From Dyadobacter sp. UC 10 (GTDB lineage: Bacteria; Bacteroidota; Bacteroidia; Cytophagales; Spirosomataceae): a stretch of 64,000 bases of DNA. The notes under the pieces were generated by a model. The model ran no database searches, was not told the origin of the DNA, and saw nothing but the letters and a program-made list of their open reading frames with translations. The stretch covers positions 6,444,501-6,508,500 of the forward strand of contig NZ_VSRN01000001.1 in the NCBI RefSeq assembly GCF_008369915.1, given 5' to 3'. A program made the translations under genes and the position numbers. Below, in pieces: positions 1 to 9,107 of this stretch; position 1 is the stretch's first letter; the number at the start of each line of letters is the position of its first letter.

Positions 1-1275
1 CACCAGGCAGTCCATGAGGTTGCAGAGACCATTATCCCCTTTATTCAGGACCATCCGCATTACCAGAAAGCCAAAATACTTGAGCGGATTACGGAGCCTG
101 AGCGGGTCATTATATTCCGGGTACCCTGGATGAACGACCTCGGCGAAGTGGAGATTAACCGCGGATACCGTGTTCAGATGAACAGTGCGATCGGTCCTTA
201 CAAGGGCGGGCTGCGTTTTCATCCGTCTGTCAACCTCAGTACGCTCAAGTTTCTAGCCTTTGAACAGATTTTTAAAAATAGCCTGACCCAACTTCCCATG
301 GGAGGCGGTAAGGGAGGAGCTGATTTTGACCCAAAAGGTCGTTCTGACCGCGAGGTGATGTTTTTTTGTCAAAGCTTTATGACCGAGCTGTTTCGTCACA
401 TTAGCTCGGATAATGATGTACCTGCCGGAGATATCGGGGTCGGTGCAAGGGAAATCGGGTTTATGTTTGGACAATATAAACGACTCAAAAATGAGTTTAC
501 CGGCGTTTTGACAGGCAAGGGCGCAAGCTACGGCGGCAGCCTGATCCGCCCGGAGGCGACGGGTTACGGGGTTGTTTATTTTGTGGAACAAATGCTCAAC
601 CAGCGGCGCGACAGTATCAAAGGGAAAAAAGTAGTTATTTCCGGTTCCGGTAACGTGGCTCAATATACGCTCGAAAAGTGCATGGAGCTGGGCGCAAAAG
701 TGGTAACTCTTTCTGATTCATCAGGTTACATCTACGATGAGAACGGTATAGATGCAGAAAAGTTTGCCTACATCATGCATTTGAAAAATGAAACGCGCGG
801 CCGGATCAACGAGTATGCTGACAGGTTCGGATGTGAATTTGTGGCCGGAAGAACTCCGTGGGAAATACCGTGTGACATTGCCTTGCCGAATGCTACCCAA
901 AATGAACTTAATGCGGATGATGCCCGCCTGCTCGTTAAGAACGGCTGTATCTGTGTAGCCGAAGGAGCGAATATGCCGTGTACCCCGGAAGCCATTGAGG
1001 TATTTGAGAATCATGATATCCTGTACGCCCCGGGAAAGGCGGCGAATGCGGGCGGCGTGGCAGTTTCGGGTCTTGAAATGTCGCAAAACTCACTGCGCTT
1101 GTCGTGGTCGCGGGAGGAAGTAGATAAAAAATTGCAGGAGATCATGTTAAATATTCATTCGACCTGCCTGCGCTACGGCCGCCGGCCTGACGGGCGGATG
1201 AGTTACCTGCAAGGAGCCAATATCGGAGGCTTCGTGCGGGTAGCCGACGCCATGCTGGCGCAGGGACTGGTGTAA
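1..1275 (+). CDS. gdhA: NADP-type glutamate dehydrogenase, 5' end cut by the window
   Basis: The enzyme catalyses reductive amination of 2-oxoglutarate to glutamate in the cytoplasm. The frame is open from the first base and reads HQAVHEVAETIIPFIQDHP before the first ATG at 130, so that ATG is internal and roughly 50-60 N-terminal residues lie outside. Family landmarks are clear: the NRGYRVQMNSAIGPYKGGLR stretch, the glycine-rich PMGGGKGGADFDPKG segment with the catalytic lysine region, the GSGNVAQY dinucleotide-binding motif, and a C-terminus ending in the usual QGANIGGF(V/R)VADAM form. The hexameric short-chain GDH family fits; the NADP preference is inferred from overall similarity. A strong hairpin follows 4 bases after the stop, so transcription probably ends there. 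The next gene starts 195 bases downstream and is unrelated. Confidence 0.97.
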   Translation, partial: HQAVHEVAETIIPFIQDHPHYQKAKILERITEPERVIIFRVPWMNDLGEVEINRGYRVQMNSAIGPYKGGLRFHPSVNLSTLKFLAFEQIFKNSLTQLPMGGGKGGADFDPKGRSDREVMFFCQSFMTELFRHISSDNDVPAGDIGVGAREIGFMFGQYKRLKNEFTGVLTGKGASYGGSLIRPEATGYGVVYFVEQMLNQRRDSIKGKKVVISGSGNVAQYTLEKCMELGAKVVTLSDSSGYIYDENGIDAEKFAYIMHLKNETRGRINEYADRFGCEFVAGRTPWEIPCDIALPNATQNELNADDARLLVKNGCICVAEGANMPCTPEAIEVFENHDILYAPGKAANAGGVAVSGLEMSQNSLRLSWSREEVDKKLQEIMLNIHSTCLRYGRRPDGRMSYLQGANIGGFVRVADAMLAQGLV

Positions 1276-1278
1276 CCA

Positions 1279-1319
1279 AAACCCCGGCATACATGCATCA
1301 ATGAGCTATGCCGGGGTTT
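1279..1319 (+). terminator. Rho-independent terminator after glutamate dehydrogenase
   Basis: A perfect 13-bp inverted repeat (1279-1291 with 1307-1319) encloses a 15-base loop. The stem is AAACCCCGGCATA with its complement. The right arm ends in TTT and continues TAATTATTT. It starts 4 bases after the stop codon. Confidence 0.85.
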
Positions 1320-1470
1320 AATTATTTGAGATAAAACACACGTAAGACATTAGGATTGGTACCTCGTAAACTTTATTGAAAACCTGGTGTTTTATCCGAC
1401 ATGTTTTTAACTGAATTCGATTACAAACTCAACTCAAACGCCTCTAACTTCCTTTAACACGATTAATCAA

Positions 1471-1881
1471 ATGTATTTCCTGAACCCACGCCTCGCCGCC
1501 GATATTTTTGATGGCGAATACATTATTGCCAATTTGGATACCGGTCTCTATTACAGTGTGCAGGGGGCGGCAGTTTCCCTACTTCAATGCCTCCCCTACT
1601 CCGATGTAAATCAAATTATTGAAGCTTTTTCAGGTACATTCCCGGAAAATGCAGCGATGATTGAGGAAGAATTAACTTCTATTTTCAGGGAATTGGTAAG
1701 CCAGGATGTTATCCGGCAGGATGAAGGGATTTTGCTGGAAAACGGTCCTGAATTTAGTGCTCCCGACGCCTATATTCCCGGGCGTTTTAACCGGTATGCA
1801 GATATGCAGGATCTGCTCATGCTGGACCCGATTCACGATGTGGATGAAAATGGATGGACAGTTCAAAGCACCAATAGCTAA
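1471..1881 (+). CDS. PqqD-like peptide chaperone (RiPP recognition element fold)
   Basis: 136-residue protein of the PqqD superfamily. The N-terminal half shows the typical pattern: FNPRLAADIFDGEYIIANLDTG, then LYYSVQGAAVSLLQCL, then acidic helices with an (I/L)(I/V)..L...G.I-type ending at EELTSIFRELVSQDVIR. In PQQ, lasso-peptide and other RiPP pathways such proteins hold a leader peptide for the modifying enzymes. It opens a six-gene run and its stop lies 12 bases before the kinase gene. The C-terminal 40 residues extend past the core domain and were not recognised. No precursor peptide is obvious next to it, so the substrate is unknown; PqqD-like proteins also occur next to HprK-like kinases outside lasso clusters. 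The leader is AT-rich with no clear ribosome site. Confidence 0.75.
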   Translation: MYFLNPRLAADIFDGEYIIANLDTGLYYSVQGAAVSLLQCLPYSDVNQIIEAFSGTFPENAAMIEEELTSIFRELVSQDVIRQDEGILLENGPEFSAPDAYIPGRFNRYADMQDLLMLDPIHDVDENGWTVQSTNS

Positions 1882-1893
1882 AATTCAGGCACT

Positions 1894-2922
1894 TTGAATC
1901 CAGTTGCTTATTTCGACAACGTGCTATCGTTGTTCGACTCACTTTCTTATGTGCATACCGATCAGCTGAAACTGGCTGACAGGACAATCCATTTGCGTAC
2001 ACCTTCTTTGGCTTTACGGGAAAAATTCCTGCCTACCTTGGCGCATCTTTCGGATACAACGGAAGAAAAGAAACCCGAATTGACGATCTGGTACGCGGAT
2101 GATAACACGCTTCCACAACCGATGAAAGCCCCGCCTTTGGAAGGTTTTAATGCGCAGGGTTACCACGCCGATCTGGATCAGGGCGATATTCAAATCTTTT
2201 TTCAACCCTGGCAGACTCAAATATTTCTTTATTCCAGAAGTAAATCCATTGGTATTTATTGGGTGCAGCAGGCAGAACAGGTACCCTGGTGGGAGTGTAC
2301 TTTTTCTTTTCGGGCGCTGTTTCATTTATGGACTCATGCGCTTCCTGCTCAGCTGGTACATGCAGGTACGATGGCCAAAAATGGTATTGGTGTATTAATT
2401 CCCGGACAAAGCGGCTCCGGAAAATCAACTTCGTGCCTTAATTTACTTCGCGCCGGTTATGAATATTTAGGAGATGATTATGTGTGGGTCGAATTAGGGG
2501 AAGAAATTAAAGTATTCACACTTTATCAGACTGCGAAAGTAGAACCGGATAATTTCCTGACAAGATTTTCGGACTGGGAGCCTTTTCTTCGAAACAAAAC
2601 AACTTTTAAAGAACAAAAAGCAATATTTCATGTGACTGATATTTTTCCGGAAGCCGGCATATCAGTATCCCCGGTTAAGGCGATTCTTTTACCAAAAGTA
2701 GCACATCAGGAATACACTGGTTTTGAAAAAGCCAACCCTACCCAGGCACTGATGGCGATGGCACCGACTACGCTTCACCATTTGCCTTACGGCCGGACCA
2801 ATTCATATCGTAAACTCATGAAAGTTGCCTCCTTATTACCGGGTTATCACTGGAATTTAGGTACAAACCAAAAGCAGTTTGTTGAATCTTTTGACCATTT
2901 CCTGGCTAATGAATTGTCCTAA
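1894..2922 (+). CDS. HprK-like serine/hydroxyl kinase
   Basis: 342-residue protein related to the C-terminal kinase domain of HPr kinase/phosphorylase. It has a P-loop GQSGSGKST at about residues 171-179 and the following LGDDYVWVE segment at 192-200, which corresponds to the acidic site after the P-loop in HprK. The N-terminal 150 residues are not recognised. The reading frame opens right after an in-frame stop at 1879 and contains no early ATG, so a TTG at 1894 (or GTG at 1921) must be the start. HprK-like kinases linked to PqqD proteins phosphorylate peptide side chains in some lasso systems (paeninodin); whether this one acts on a peptide, a sugar or a carrier cannot be told here. It overlaps the next gene by 14 bases, implying coupled translation. 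Confidence 0.75.
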   Translation: MNPVAYFDNVLSLFDSLSYVHTDQLKLADRTIHLRTPSLALREKFLPTLAHLSDTTEEKKPELTIWYADDNTLPQPMKAPPLEGFNAQGYHADLDQGDIQIFFQPWQTQIFLYSRSKSIGIYWVQQAEQVPWWECTFSFRALFHLWTHALPAQLVHAGTMAKNGIGVLIPGQSGSGKSTSCLNLLRAGYEYLGDDYVWVELGEEIKVFTLYQTAKVEPDNFLTRFSDWEPFLRNKTTFKEQKAIFHVTDIFPEAGISVSPVKAILLPKVAHQEYTGFEKANPTQALMAMAPTTLHHLPYGRTNSYRKLMKVASLLPGYHWNLGTNQKQFVESFDHFLANELS

Positions 2923-4327
2923 AATCAGTGTCATTATACCAACGTACAATAACGGCACTGAATTAAGAAGAGCCGTTAAAAGCATTCTCTTGCAAGACGC
3001 TTTAATCGCCCGACAATGTACCGTCGAAATACTGATTGTCAATGATGCATCCCATGAAAAATTTCAGGATCAATTGACTCATTTGGAGTTGGAATTTGAA
3101 CAGTGCCGGATTTTAAATAATTCGGTACGATCAGGCCCGGCCGCGGCCAGAAATGCAGGTATACGTGCCGCTGATGGAGAGCTTATCGGATTTTTGGATG
3201 CTGATGATGAATGGCCATCCGATAAAGTAAGTGTCTTATTGCCTTATTTTAACAAAAATAACATTGACGTCGCCGCTGGGAAAATCCAATACATGGTAGC
3301 GGAAGAGCAGCCGAAAATCAATATGAAATTTGAGGATGCTCAAAATCGAATTACCCACGTTCACTTAGGTACTTTACTAGCCAGGAAATCGCTGTTTGAA
3401 AATGAACTCCTGTTCGACGAGACATTAACATTCAGCGAAGATGTGGACTGGTGGTTTCGATTAAGAGAAAAAAATATAGGGATTATAATCAGCGAAGCAA
3501 CCACACTGTATTATCATGTTCATGGAAATAATATGTCTGTGAATAAAAGTATAGAGGAATTGCAATTATTGAAAATATTTCACCGATCAGTAAAACGAAG
3601 AAAGGAAAATCAATCCAGTCCATTTATGCCACAGATTAAAGATTTCAGAGTGGATCAGCCAGATCCTTTGATCAGTATTATTCTGCCACTCTATAACGGA
3701 AAAAATCTTGTCGGAAAATCCATCGATAGTGTATTGGCTCAAACATTTACCAACTGGGAATTACTTGTTGTTGACGACGGATCTACGGATGAAGGAGCGC
3801 AGCATATTGAAAACAATTATCCCAATGTCCGGATTATCCGACAGCAAAATGCAGGCGTTGCTGCTGCGCGGAATATGGGTGTAGAACATGCAAACGGAGA
3901 TATCATAGCCTTTTTAGATCAGGATGACGAGTGGGTTTCGACGAAGTTAAGGGATCAATGGGATTTACTAAAAAGAGACCCTTACTGTTCCTTCGTTACG
4001 TGTAATCAACGGTTTATCTGCAATGAAGGAGTGAAATTGCCCGCGAATTTCAGTGAGAAATTATTTGAAGAACACCGGTCCCTTGTCCCGAGTGCTTTGC
4101 TCATCAGAAAACAGGCGTTACTAAGTGTCAATATGTTCGATCAATCTTTGGAAGTAAGCAGTGATTTTGATTTGATACGCAAGCTGCGGCTGGCCAATTG
4201 CAAGGAGGCGAATGTGGAAAAAATGCTGCTGAAAAAATGGTATCACGGAGAGAATGCCAGCTTAAATAAACCGCTGATGAAAAGAGAAATCCTAAGCCTG
4301 TTGCACCGTCAAATTAAGGGGCAATGA
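2909..4327 (+). CDS. Double-domain family-2 glycosyltransferase
   Basis: 472-residue protein carrying two complete GT-A (GT2) modules in tandem. The first begins at about residue 5 (ISVIIPTYNNG) with its acidic metal/donor motif DADDEW near 97-102. The second begins near 254 (ISIILPLYNG) with VVDDGSTD and a DQDDEW motif near 337-342. The more distal ATG at 2909 is chosen over the one at 2879 because GT2 domains begin a few residues before the first beta strand and this leaves a 14-base overlap with the kinase gene. No membrane segment is seen, so it is probably cytoplasmic and could add two sugars in sequence. It shares an ATGA stop/start overlap with the following glycosyltransferase. Donor and acceptor are unknown. 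Confidence 0.88.
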   Translation: MNCPKISVIIPTYNNGTELRRAVKSILLQDALIARQCTVEILIVNDASHEKFQDQLTHLELEFEQCRILNNSVRSGPAAARNAGIRAADGELIGFLDADDEWPSDKVSVLLPYFNKNNIDVAAGKIQYMVAEEQPKINMKFEDAQNRITHVHLGTLLARKSLFENELLFDETLTFSEDVDWWFRLREKNIGIIISEATTLYYHVHGNNMSVNKSIEELQLLKIFHRSVKRRKENQSSPFMPQIKDFRVDQPDPLISIILPLYNGKNLVGKSIDSVLAQTFTNWELLVVDDGSTDEGAQHIENNYPNVRIIRQQNAGVAAARNMGVEHANGDIIAFLDQDDEWVSTKLRDQWDLLKRDPYCSFVTCNQRFICNEGVKLPANFSEKLFEEHRSLVPSALLIRKQALLSVNMFDQSLEVSSDFDLIRKLRLANCKEANVEKMLLKKWYHGENASLNKPLMKREILSLLHRQIKGQ

Positions 4328-5004
4328 AAAGTTCTCAAATAGATGTGATCATTGCCGTTTATAATGGCGAAAAATTTATTGAAGATGCCATTGTCTCTGC
4401 CCGGAACCAAACCTGGAAAGATCTTAATATCATCGTAGCGGATGATGGTTCTACTGACGAAACGGTGAATATCGTTACCGCACTGGCGAAATCCGATGAT
4501 CGGATCATCTTGTTAACCCGTCCGCACCAGGGTGTTTCTGCAACGTTAAATGCTGCCATTCAATATTCATCTGCAAAATACGTAGCTTTTTTAGATGCCG
4601 ATGATCTTTGGGATGTCACGAAATTGGCAGTTCAGATGGAAGCTTTGGCAAATAGCGAACATGAGGTTTGTTTCTGTATGGTCCAGGAATTTGACACTTT
4701 GCCGGAAAATTCCACCCAATCCTATCGCGCCAGACCAGAGCCCATGAAAGGTTTTTCAAAAATTTCCTTTCTGGGAAAGAGATCGATATTTACCCGTTTC
4801 GGATTGTTTGATGAAAGTGTTGCTATCGGGGATTTTGTGGATTGGTTTAGCCGCGTCGTTCGGGCCGAGGTATCAGTAATTATACTCGATCAGGTACTGG
4901 CTTTTCGCAGGATCCATGAAAACAATACCACCAGGAATATTTCGAAAAATGTATTTTTGAAGCTTTTAAAAACGCATTTGGATGCAAAAAGAAAAGATTC
5001 CTGA
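4324..5004 (+). CDS. Family-2 glycosyltransferase, short
   Basis: 226-residue single GT-A domain: IDVIIAVYNGEKFIEDAI at the N-terminus, VADDGSTD near residues 38-45 and the metal-binding DADDLW near 91-96, followed by a shortened acceptor region ending in a helix rich in lysine. It starts within the stop of the double glycosyltransferase (4-base overlap) and its own end overlaps the ABC exporter gene by 23 bases. The family is typically 250-320 residues, so the acceptor part is compact. It probably transfers a sugar to the same product as its neighbour; substrate not predictable. Confidence 0.87.
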   Translation: MKSSQIDVIIAVYNGEKFIEDAIVSARNQTWKDLNIIVADDGSTDETVNIVTALAKSDDRIILLTRPHQGVSATLNAAIQYSSAKYVAFLDADDLWDVTKLAVQMEALANSEHEVCFCMVQEFDTLPENSTQSYRARPEPMKGFSKISFLGKRSIFTRFGLFDESVAIGDFVDWFSRVVRAEVSVIILDQVLAFRRIHENNTTRNISKNVFLKLLKTHLDAKRKDS

Positions 5005-6637
5005 CACGAATATCCTGCAATTCGATAAGCAATTTACATTCTGGAAATACCTGTTAAAGTCTATGCCCATACGACCTGTAATCGGGTCCTTTTTGCTGGG
5101 TATCCTTCGCATATTTGCTTCCTCAGTATGGCCGATATTTTTATATCAGTCTTTAAAAACAATAGGGACTTCATCAAAAGGGACTATCCTTATTCATGTA
5201 ATAGCAGTTGCATTTTTATTAGTAGCAGCTGCTGTTTCTCATCATTTTCAGTCTAAAATAAATATTGGTATCCTAAGTAAATTCACGGTAGAATTGAGCA
5301 GCCGGATATGGAAGAAAATGAATGCGCTTGACTGGCTGACATTTCATGGCAAAAATCGCGTCTATTATTTTGATATGCTTTTAATTGAAACCTGGCGGGT
5401 GAGGAATGGTCTTGTTGCGATCCTGGAATCATTGATTGTTAATGCCCTTATTGCCCTTATTCTTAGCATCTTTATTGGGTTTGTAAGTATGCCATTATTT
5501 TTTATTTGTCTGGCGGGTTTAGTAATCATGGGCGCCACCCACATACTTGCTACCATTCAGACCAGGCCTTTTGTGAAAAAATTTCACGATGCCTGGCGGG
5601 TGCAGCACCATTGGATTTCTAAATGTGTCGATCAATTTGATCTCCTTAAAATGGATCGGGCCTACCAGGAATCATTGAACGCACATCGGAATAACACAGA
5701 AGAATTTGTAGCAGTAAATAGCAAATTATTGCTGACGCAGGCACGGTGGCGAAATGTGAATCAGCTTGTCGCGAATATGGTTCGCATTGCCGTATTTATG
5801 ATTGGTATTTATTGGGTAAAAATTGAATATATTGGTTTGGACGGCCTGCTGTTGACCCTTTTGGTGGTCAGTATAGTACAGGGAAATATCAGTCAGGTAA
5901 CTGGCAGTATGGCTGGTATCATGGAAGCCCAGGAGTCGCTGAAAACCATTGCGTTATTTTTGCGTTTGAAGGAAGAAAAACCAGTCGAATCAACCGAAGT
6001 AATTCCACCGTTAACGAAAATTTCAATCCGCGGTTTATCTTACGGTTATCATGATACACTTGTTGTAAAAAATGTTGATTTAGATCTGCAATCCGGTAAC
6101 ATATATCTTTGGCAGGGTGCAAATGGAAGCGGTAAAACAACAGTCGCCCATATTTTAATGGGATTGATAGAACCTGAGCAGGGAACATTAAAAATCAATG
6201 ATCAGCCAGCTAATTGGGCTACGCTAAAGTCCCTGCGAAAACGCTTCGCCTATTTGAATCAGGACTCACCTGTTTTTATGGGCGATATTAAAGAAAACGC
6301 TTTATTCGGACACCCCGAGCCGGAGCTTGCCTGGGAAGGCTTACAGTCCAGCTGGCTTCATAGATTATTGCCGGGAAAGCATGCGGAAGGAACGCGGCGG
6401 GTCGGTGAAAGAGGAGAAGGTCTTTCCGGGGGCGAATCAAAACGCGTCGCGTTCATTCGCGAACTTTTGCGTTCATCCGAAATACTGATTTTGGATGAAC
6501 CACTCAATCACCTCGACGAATATGTAATCCGGGAAATTGAACGTGAAATTGTCAATATAAAAGCAAAGACGATTGTAATTATTATTAGTCATCAGTCAGG
6601 ATTTGAGCGTATAGCAGATGAAATCAGACAATTTTGA
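4982..6637 (+). CDS. ABC exporter, fused membrane and ATPase domains
   Basis: 551-residue half-transporter. The N-terminal about 325 residues hold the type-1 exporter membrane domain with hydrophobic segments near 33-57, 70-85, 148-168, 171-192, 262-280 and 285-305. The nucleotide-binding domain follows with Walker A GANGSGKTT (about 379-387), the signature LSGGESKR (481-488), Walker B ILILDEP (501-507) and switch histidine near 537. It should work as a homodimer exporting a product from the cytoplasm. No C39 peptidase domain is present at the N-terminus, so leader cleavage is not built in. Gene overlaps on both sides (23 and 20 bases) put it in the same transcript as the kinase and glycosyltransferases, which suggests it exports their product. 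Confidence 0.9.
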   Translation: MQKEKIPDTNILQFDKQFTFWKYLLKSMPIRPVIGSFLLGILRIFASSVWPIFLYQSLKTIGTSSKGTILIHVIAVAFLLVAAAVSHHFQSKINIGILSKFTVELSSRIWKKMNALDWLTFHGKNRVYYFDMLLIETWRVRNGLVAILESLIVNALIALILSIFIGFVSMPLFFICLAGLVIMGATHILATIQTRPFVKKFHDAWRVQHHWISKCVDQFDLLKMDRAYQESLNAHRNNTEEFVAVNSKLLLTQARWRNVNQLVANMVRIAVFMIGIYWVKIEYIGLDGLLLTLLVVSIVQGNISQVTGSMAGIMEAQESLKTIALFLRLKEEKPVESTEVIPPLTKISIRGLSYGYHDTLVVKNVDLDLQSGNIYLWQGANGSGKTTVAHILMGLIEPEQGTLKINDQPANWATLKSLRKRFAYLNQDSPVFMGDIKENALFGHPEPELAWEGLQSSWLHRLLPGKHAEGTRRVGERGEGLSGGESKRVAFIRELLRSSEILILDEPLNHLDEYVIREIEREIVNIKAKTIVIIISHQSGFERIADEIRQF

Positions 6638-7712
6638 AACCCTGGACAACCTCACATCCATTCAACTTTTGATGGTGAAGGCATGCGTCGCAAAAACCAA
6701 AGATGAACGCGAATATATCGTGCGCTTGTGGGAGCAGCAGGTGGTAATGGATGAACTGGACTACAGTTGTTTTCGCCTTATCCCTCTATTTTATCGTGGT
6801 AATTCCGAATGTGGAATTGCTACCGTCCACGATAAACGACTAAAAATAGTATACAAATATTGGTGGCTGAAAAACCAGCATTTATCCAATCAGCTAAATG
6901 TAATACACCGTACCTTTTCTGCTGCGGGCATTGAGAGCGTAGTTATCAAAGGGGCCTCGCTGAAAACATATTATGATCTCGGTGAATTAAGACCAATGGC
7001 TGATTTTGATTTGCTCGTTCGTCCCTCCGATCTGAACCGGGCTATGAAAATAATTCACGCCGGGAACTTCAAAGTTGTTGATAAAATAGCCTCTTATTTT
7101 GAGAAAAAAAGGAATGTTTATCAGTATTTTAATCATGCGGTCTCTTGTATTCATACAAACAATGATACCCAATTAGATTTGCACTGGCGCATCGGTTCAC
7201 ATTGTTCGTATTCATTTACCAGTAACTTATGGAATCACCTGGACGATTATCCGCTTATCCCGAATGCTAAAAAGCCAAAATTGGCATATGAAATATGTAT
7301 GCTGCTGATACATGCCATCGAATCTGAAAACCGGGACAATCTCAACTGGATTATCGATGCAGCGATGATTAATAAAGTAGCAAACCAGGCATATTGGAAA
7401 GAGGCAAGACAACTGGCCGTCGCAGAGAAGAAAGAAAGTCTTTTTGATTACGGTTGTTCCATCTTAGTCAGCCTGGGAATCGAAGCTCCTGATCCGGGAG
7501 TTGTAATGAGGCCTTTGGGCGCAATGCGAACAGGTCCGGCAGAAAGAAAAGTGCTCGACGTTAAAACAATAGCACGTCATCGTTTCCATAATCACAGGCT
7601 ATTTGTTAATTCCATGTTCCCAAACGCGAATCGCTTTGCTAAAACTTTTGAGTTTGGAAAGAGTGTGTATTACAAATACATTTTAAGTAAGAATGGCTAT
7701 TTTATGGAATGA
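6618..7712 (+). CDS. Nucleotidyltransferase family protein (NTP_transf_5-like)
   Basis: 364-residue protein of the uncharacterised nucleotidyltransferase family often found with HprK-like kinases and PqqD proteins. The active-site signature is visible: VVIKGASLKTYYD (KG at 111-112) followed by LRPMADFDLLV, in which D129 and D131 are the predicted metal ligands. The C-terminal half is helical and ends with basic and aromatic residues. The start at 6618 overlaps the exporter gene by 20 bases. In paeninodin-type lasso clusters a related nucleotidyltransferase sits next to the kinase, but its reaction is not firmly established. It is the last gene of the cassette; no clear hairpin follows before the convergent MATE gene, whose stop lies 27 bases away. 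Confidence 0.8.
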   Translation: MKSDNFETLDNLTSIQLLMVKACVAKTKDEREYIVRLWEQQVVMDELDYSCFRLIPLFYRGNSECGIATVHDKRLKIVYKYWWLKNQHLSNQLNVIHRTFSAAGIESVVIKGASLKTYYDLGELRPMADFDLLVRPSDLNRAMKIIHAGNFKVVDKIASYFEKKRNVYQYFNHAVSCIHTNNDTQLDLHWRIGSHCSYSFTSNLWNHLDDYPLIPNAKKPKLAYEICMLLIHAIESENRDNLNWIIDAAMINKVANQAYWKEARQLAVAEKKESLFDYGCSILVSLGIEAPDPGVVMRPLGAMRTGPAERKVLDVKTIARHRFHNHRLFVNSMFPNANRFAKTFEFGKSVYYKYILSKNGYFME

Positions 7713-7739
7713 AAATCAATTGGGAAAATAAGTTATAAT

Positions 7740-9107
7740 TTAAATACCCGGCACGATCGCATTTGCTGCAAAATATTGCTTTCTGTTATATAATGTATAA
7801 AACCCAACAAAAGCAAAAGTCAGTATTTCAGCCAATGACCGGGACAACCACACACCCGAAAGACCAAAATGTTCAGGGAGAATCAGCAGGGCCGGTACGA
7901 TCAATAAGAAGCCTTTTAACAGATTGATTATCATGGTAAGCGTTGTTTTACCCGTACTTTGTAAAAAAGCGGCTAAAATATAGTTTGGGCCGGCAGCGAG
8001 AAAAAGTAAAAAATAGATGTTCATGGCCTGAGAGGCTATTTGCCGGGACGAAACGGTTTGATCTCCTGAGAATAAGAAAACCAGCGGGTCGGATAAAAAC
8101 AGCCCGGCCAGCGTTACGATAATCCCTAATACTATCGTGAAGCCCAACGAAAAACGAAAAACTTCCAAAACCCGTTGCGGCTGTTTGGCACCTACATTAA
8201 ACGAGATGATCGGCAGTGCGGCAATCATAGCTGCCGTGAAAGGACGTATCAGTAAAAAGCTCAGATAATTGACTAAACCAAACGCGGCTACGGCCGAAGA
8301 ACCGTATTGGATCAGCGACTGATTTATCAGTAACAGTCCGGATGAGAACGCAATTTCAGAAGCAAACGAAGGCATGCCTACTTTCAGGAACTCTCGCCAC
8401 TGGGCAAAACGGAGCGTAAAACGGAACGAGGAAAAATCGTAATGTGTGTTGCCTCTCAGGACGTAAAAAAAGAGGTAAGCCGCGCCGGAAAATAAAGCAA
8501 CCGAAGTTGCGATCGATGCACCTTTCACGCCCAGGTTGAACCCGACAACCAATATCAGGTCGAGCACTATATTCACGACAGCTGCAAGGATAGATGCATT
8601 TCTGGATACTTTTGGAGAACCGTCTGCCCGGACAAAATTCCCCCAGACCATTCCCAAAAAGAAAAATGGCAGACTGGCCAGCTGCCAAAAAGCATAGTCT
8701 GCTGTATATTCAGCCAAAGCCAGGTTATCCTTACCCGCCAGGAATTGCGCGAGCGGCTTAGCGGACATTGGCGCGCTGAGGGCAACGCTTCCACCAATCA
8801 GCAGTACCAGTGTGGTGGCAAACTGAAAAACGTATTGTGCTTTCGTATAGTCCGCCGCGCCGATATGCTTACTGATCAAAACCCCGCCTCCGATCATGAC
8901 AGGCAAGCTCAGCGCCACCAAAACAATGACCACCGGACCATACAAGCCTACCGCGGCCAGACCTTCCTTACCAACCTGCTGCCCCAAAATGATACCATTG
9001 ATTACCTGGTGAATGGTAGAAGACAGCAAACTGATAATGGCCGGACCGTAATACTGAAAAAACAAGGCCTTAACGGGAGCGTGTCCCAAGTGATTGGTAG
9101 CAGTCAT
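7740..9107 (-). CDS. MATE family efflux transporter
   Basis: 455-residue inner-membrane protein with about 12 hydrophobic segments in two homologous halves, the length and pattern of MATE drug/sodium antiporters. The N-terminal half reads GPAIISLLSSTIHQVINGII followed by the GLAAVGLYGPVV region, and the second half repeats the pattern (VGMPSFASEIAFSSGLL). It probably exports cationic drugs or a metabolite in exchange for protons or sodium. It converges on the cassette to its left, so it is likely separately transcribed. Its ATG faces the long intergenic region 9108-9560. Substrate unknown. Confidence 0.92.
   Translation of the reverse strand: MTATNHLGHAPVKALFFQYYGPAIISLLSSTIHQVINGIILGQQVGKEGLAAVGLYGPVVIVLVALSLPVMIGGGVLISKHIGAADYTKAQYVFQFATTLVLLIGGSVALSAPMSAKPLAQFLAGKDNLALAEYTADYAFWQLASLPFFFLGMVWGNFVRADGSPKVSRNASILAAVVNIVLDLILVVGFNLGVKGASIATSVALFSGAAYLFFYVLRGNTHYDFSSFRFTLRFAQWREFLKVGMPSFASEIAFSSGLLLINQSLIQYGSSAVAAFGLVNYLSFLLIRPFTAAMIAALPIISFNVGAKQPQRVLEVFRFSLGFTIVLGIIVTLAGLFLSDPLVFLFSGDQTVSSRQIASQAMNIYFLLFLAAGPNYILAAFLQSTGKTTLTMIINLLKGFLLIVPALLILPEHFGLSGVWLSRSLAEILTFAFVGFYTLYNRKQYFAANAIVPGI

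Noticed and set aside
253..663. Antisense ORF inside glutamate dehydrogenase
   Set aside because: Shadow of a strongly conserved gene; no own homology or signals.
1894..2922. True HPr kinase/phosphorylase (hprK)
   Set aside because: P-loop and acidic site match only the kinase domain family; the N-terminal regulatory domain differs and there is no ptsH nearby, so only HprK-like is claimed.
1471..7712. Lasso-peptide biosynthesis cluster
   Set aside because: No cyclase (asparagine synthetase-like), B2 peptidase or lasso precursor seen; only the PqqD, kinase, exporter and nucleotidyltransferase parts agree.
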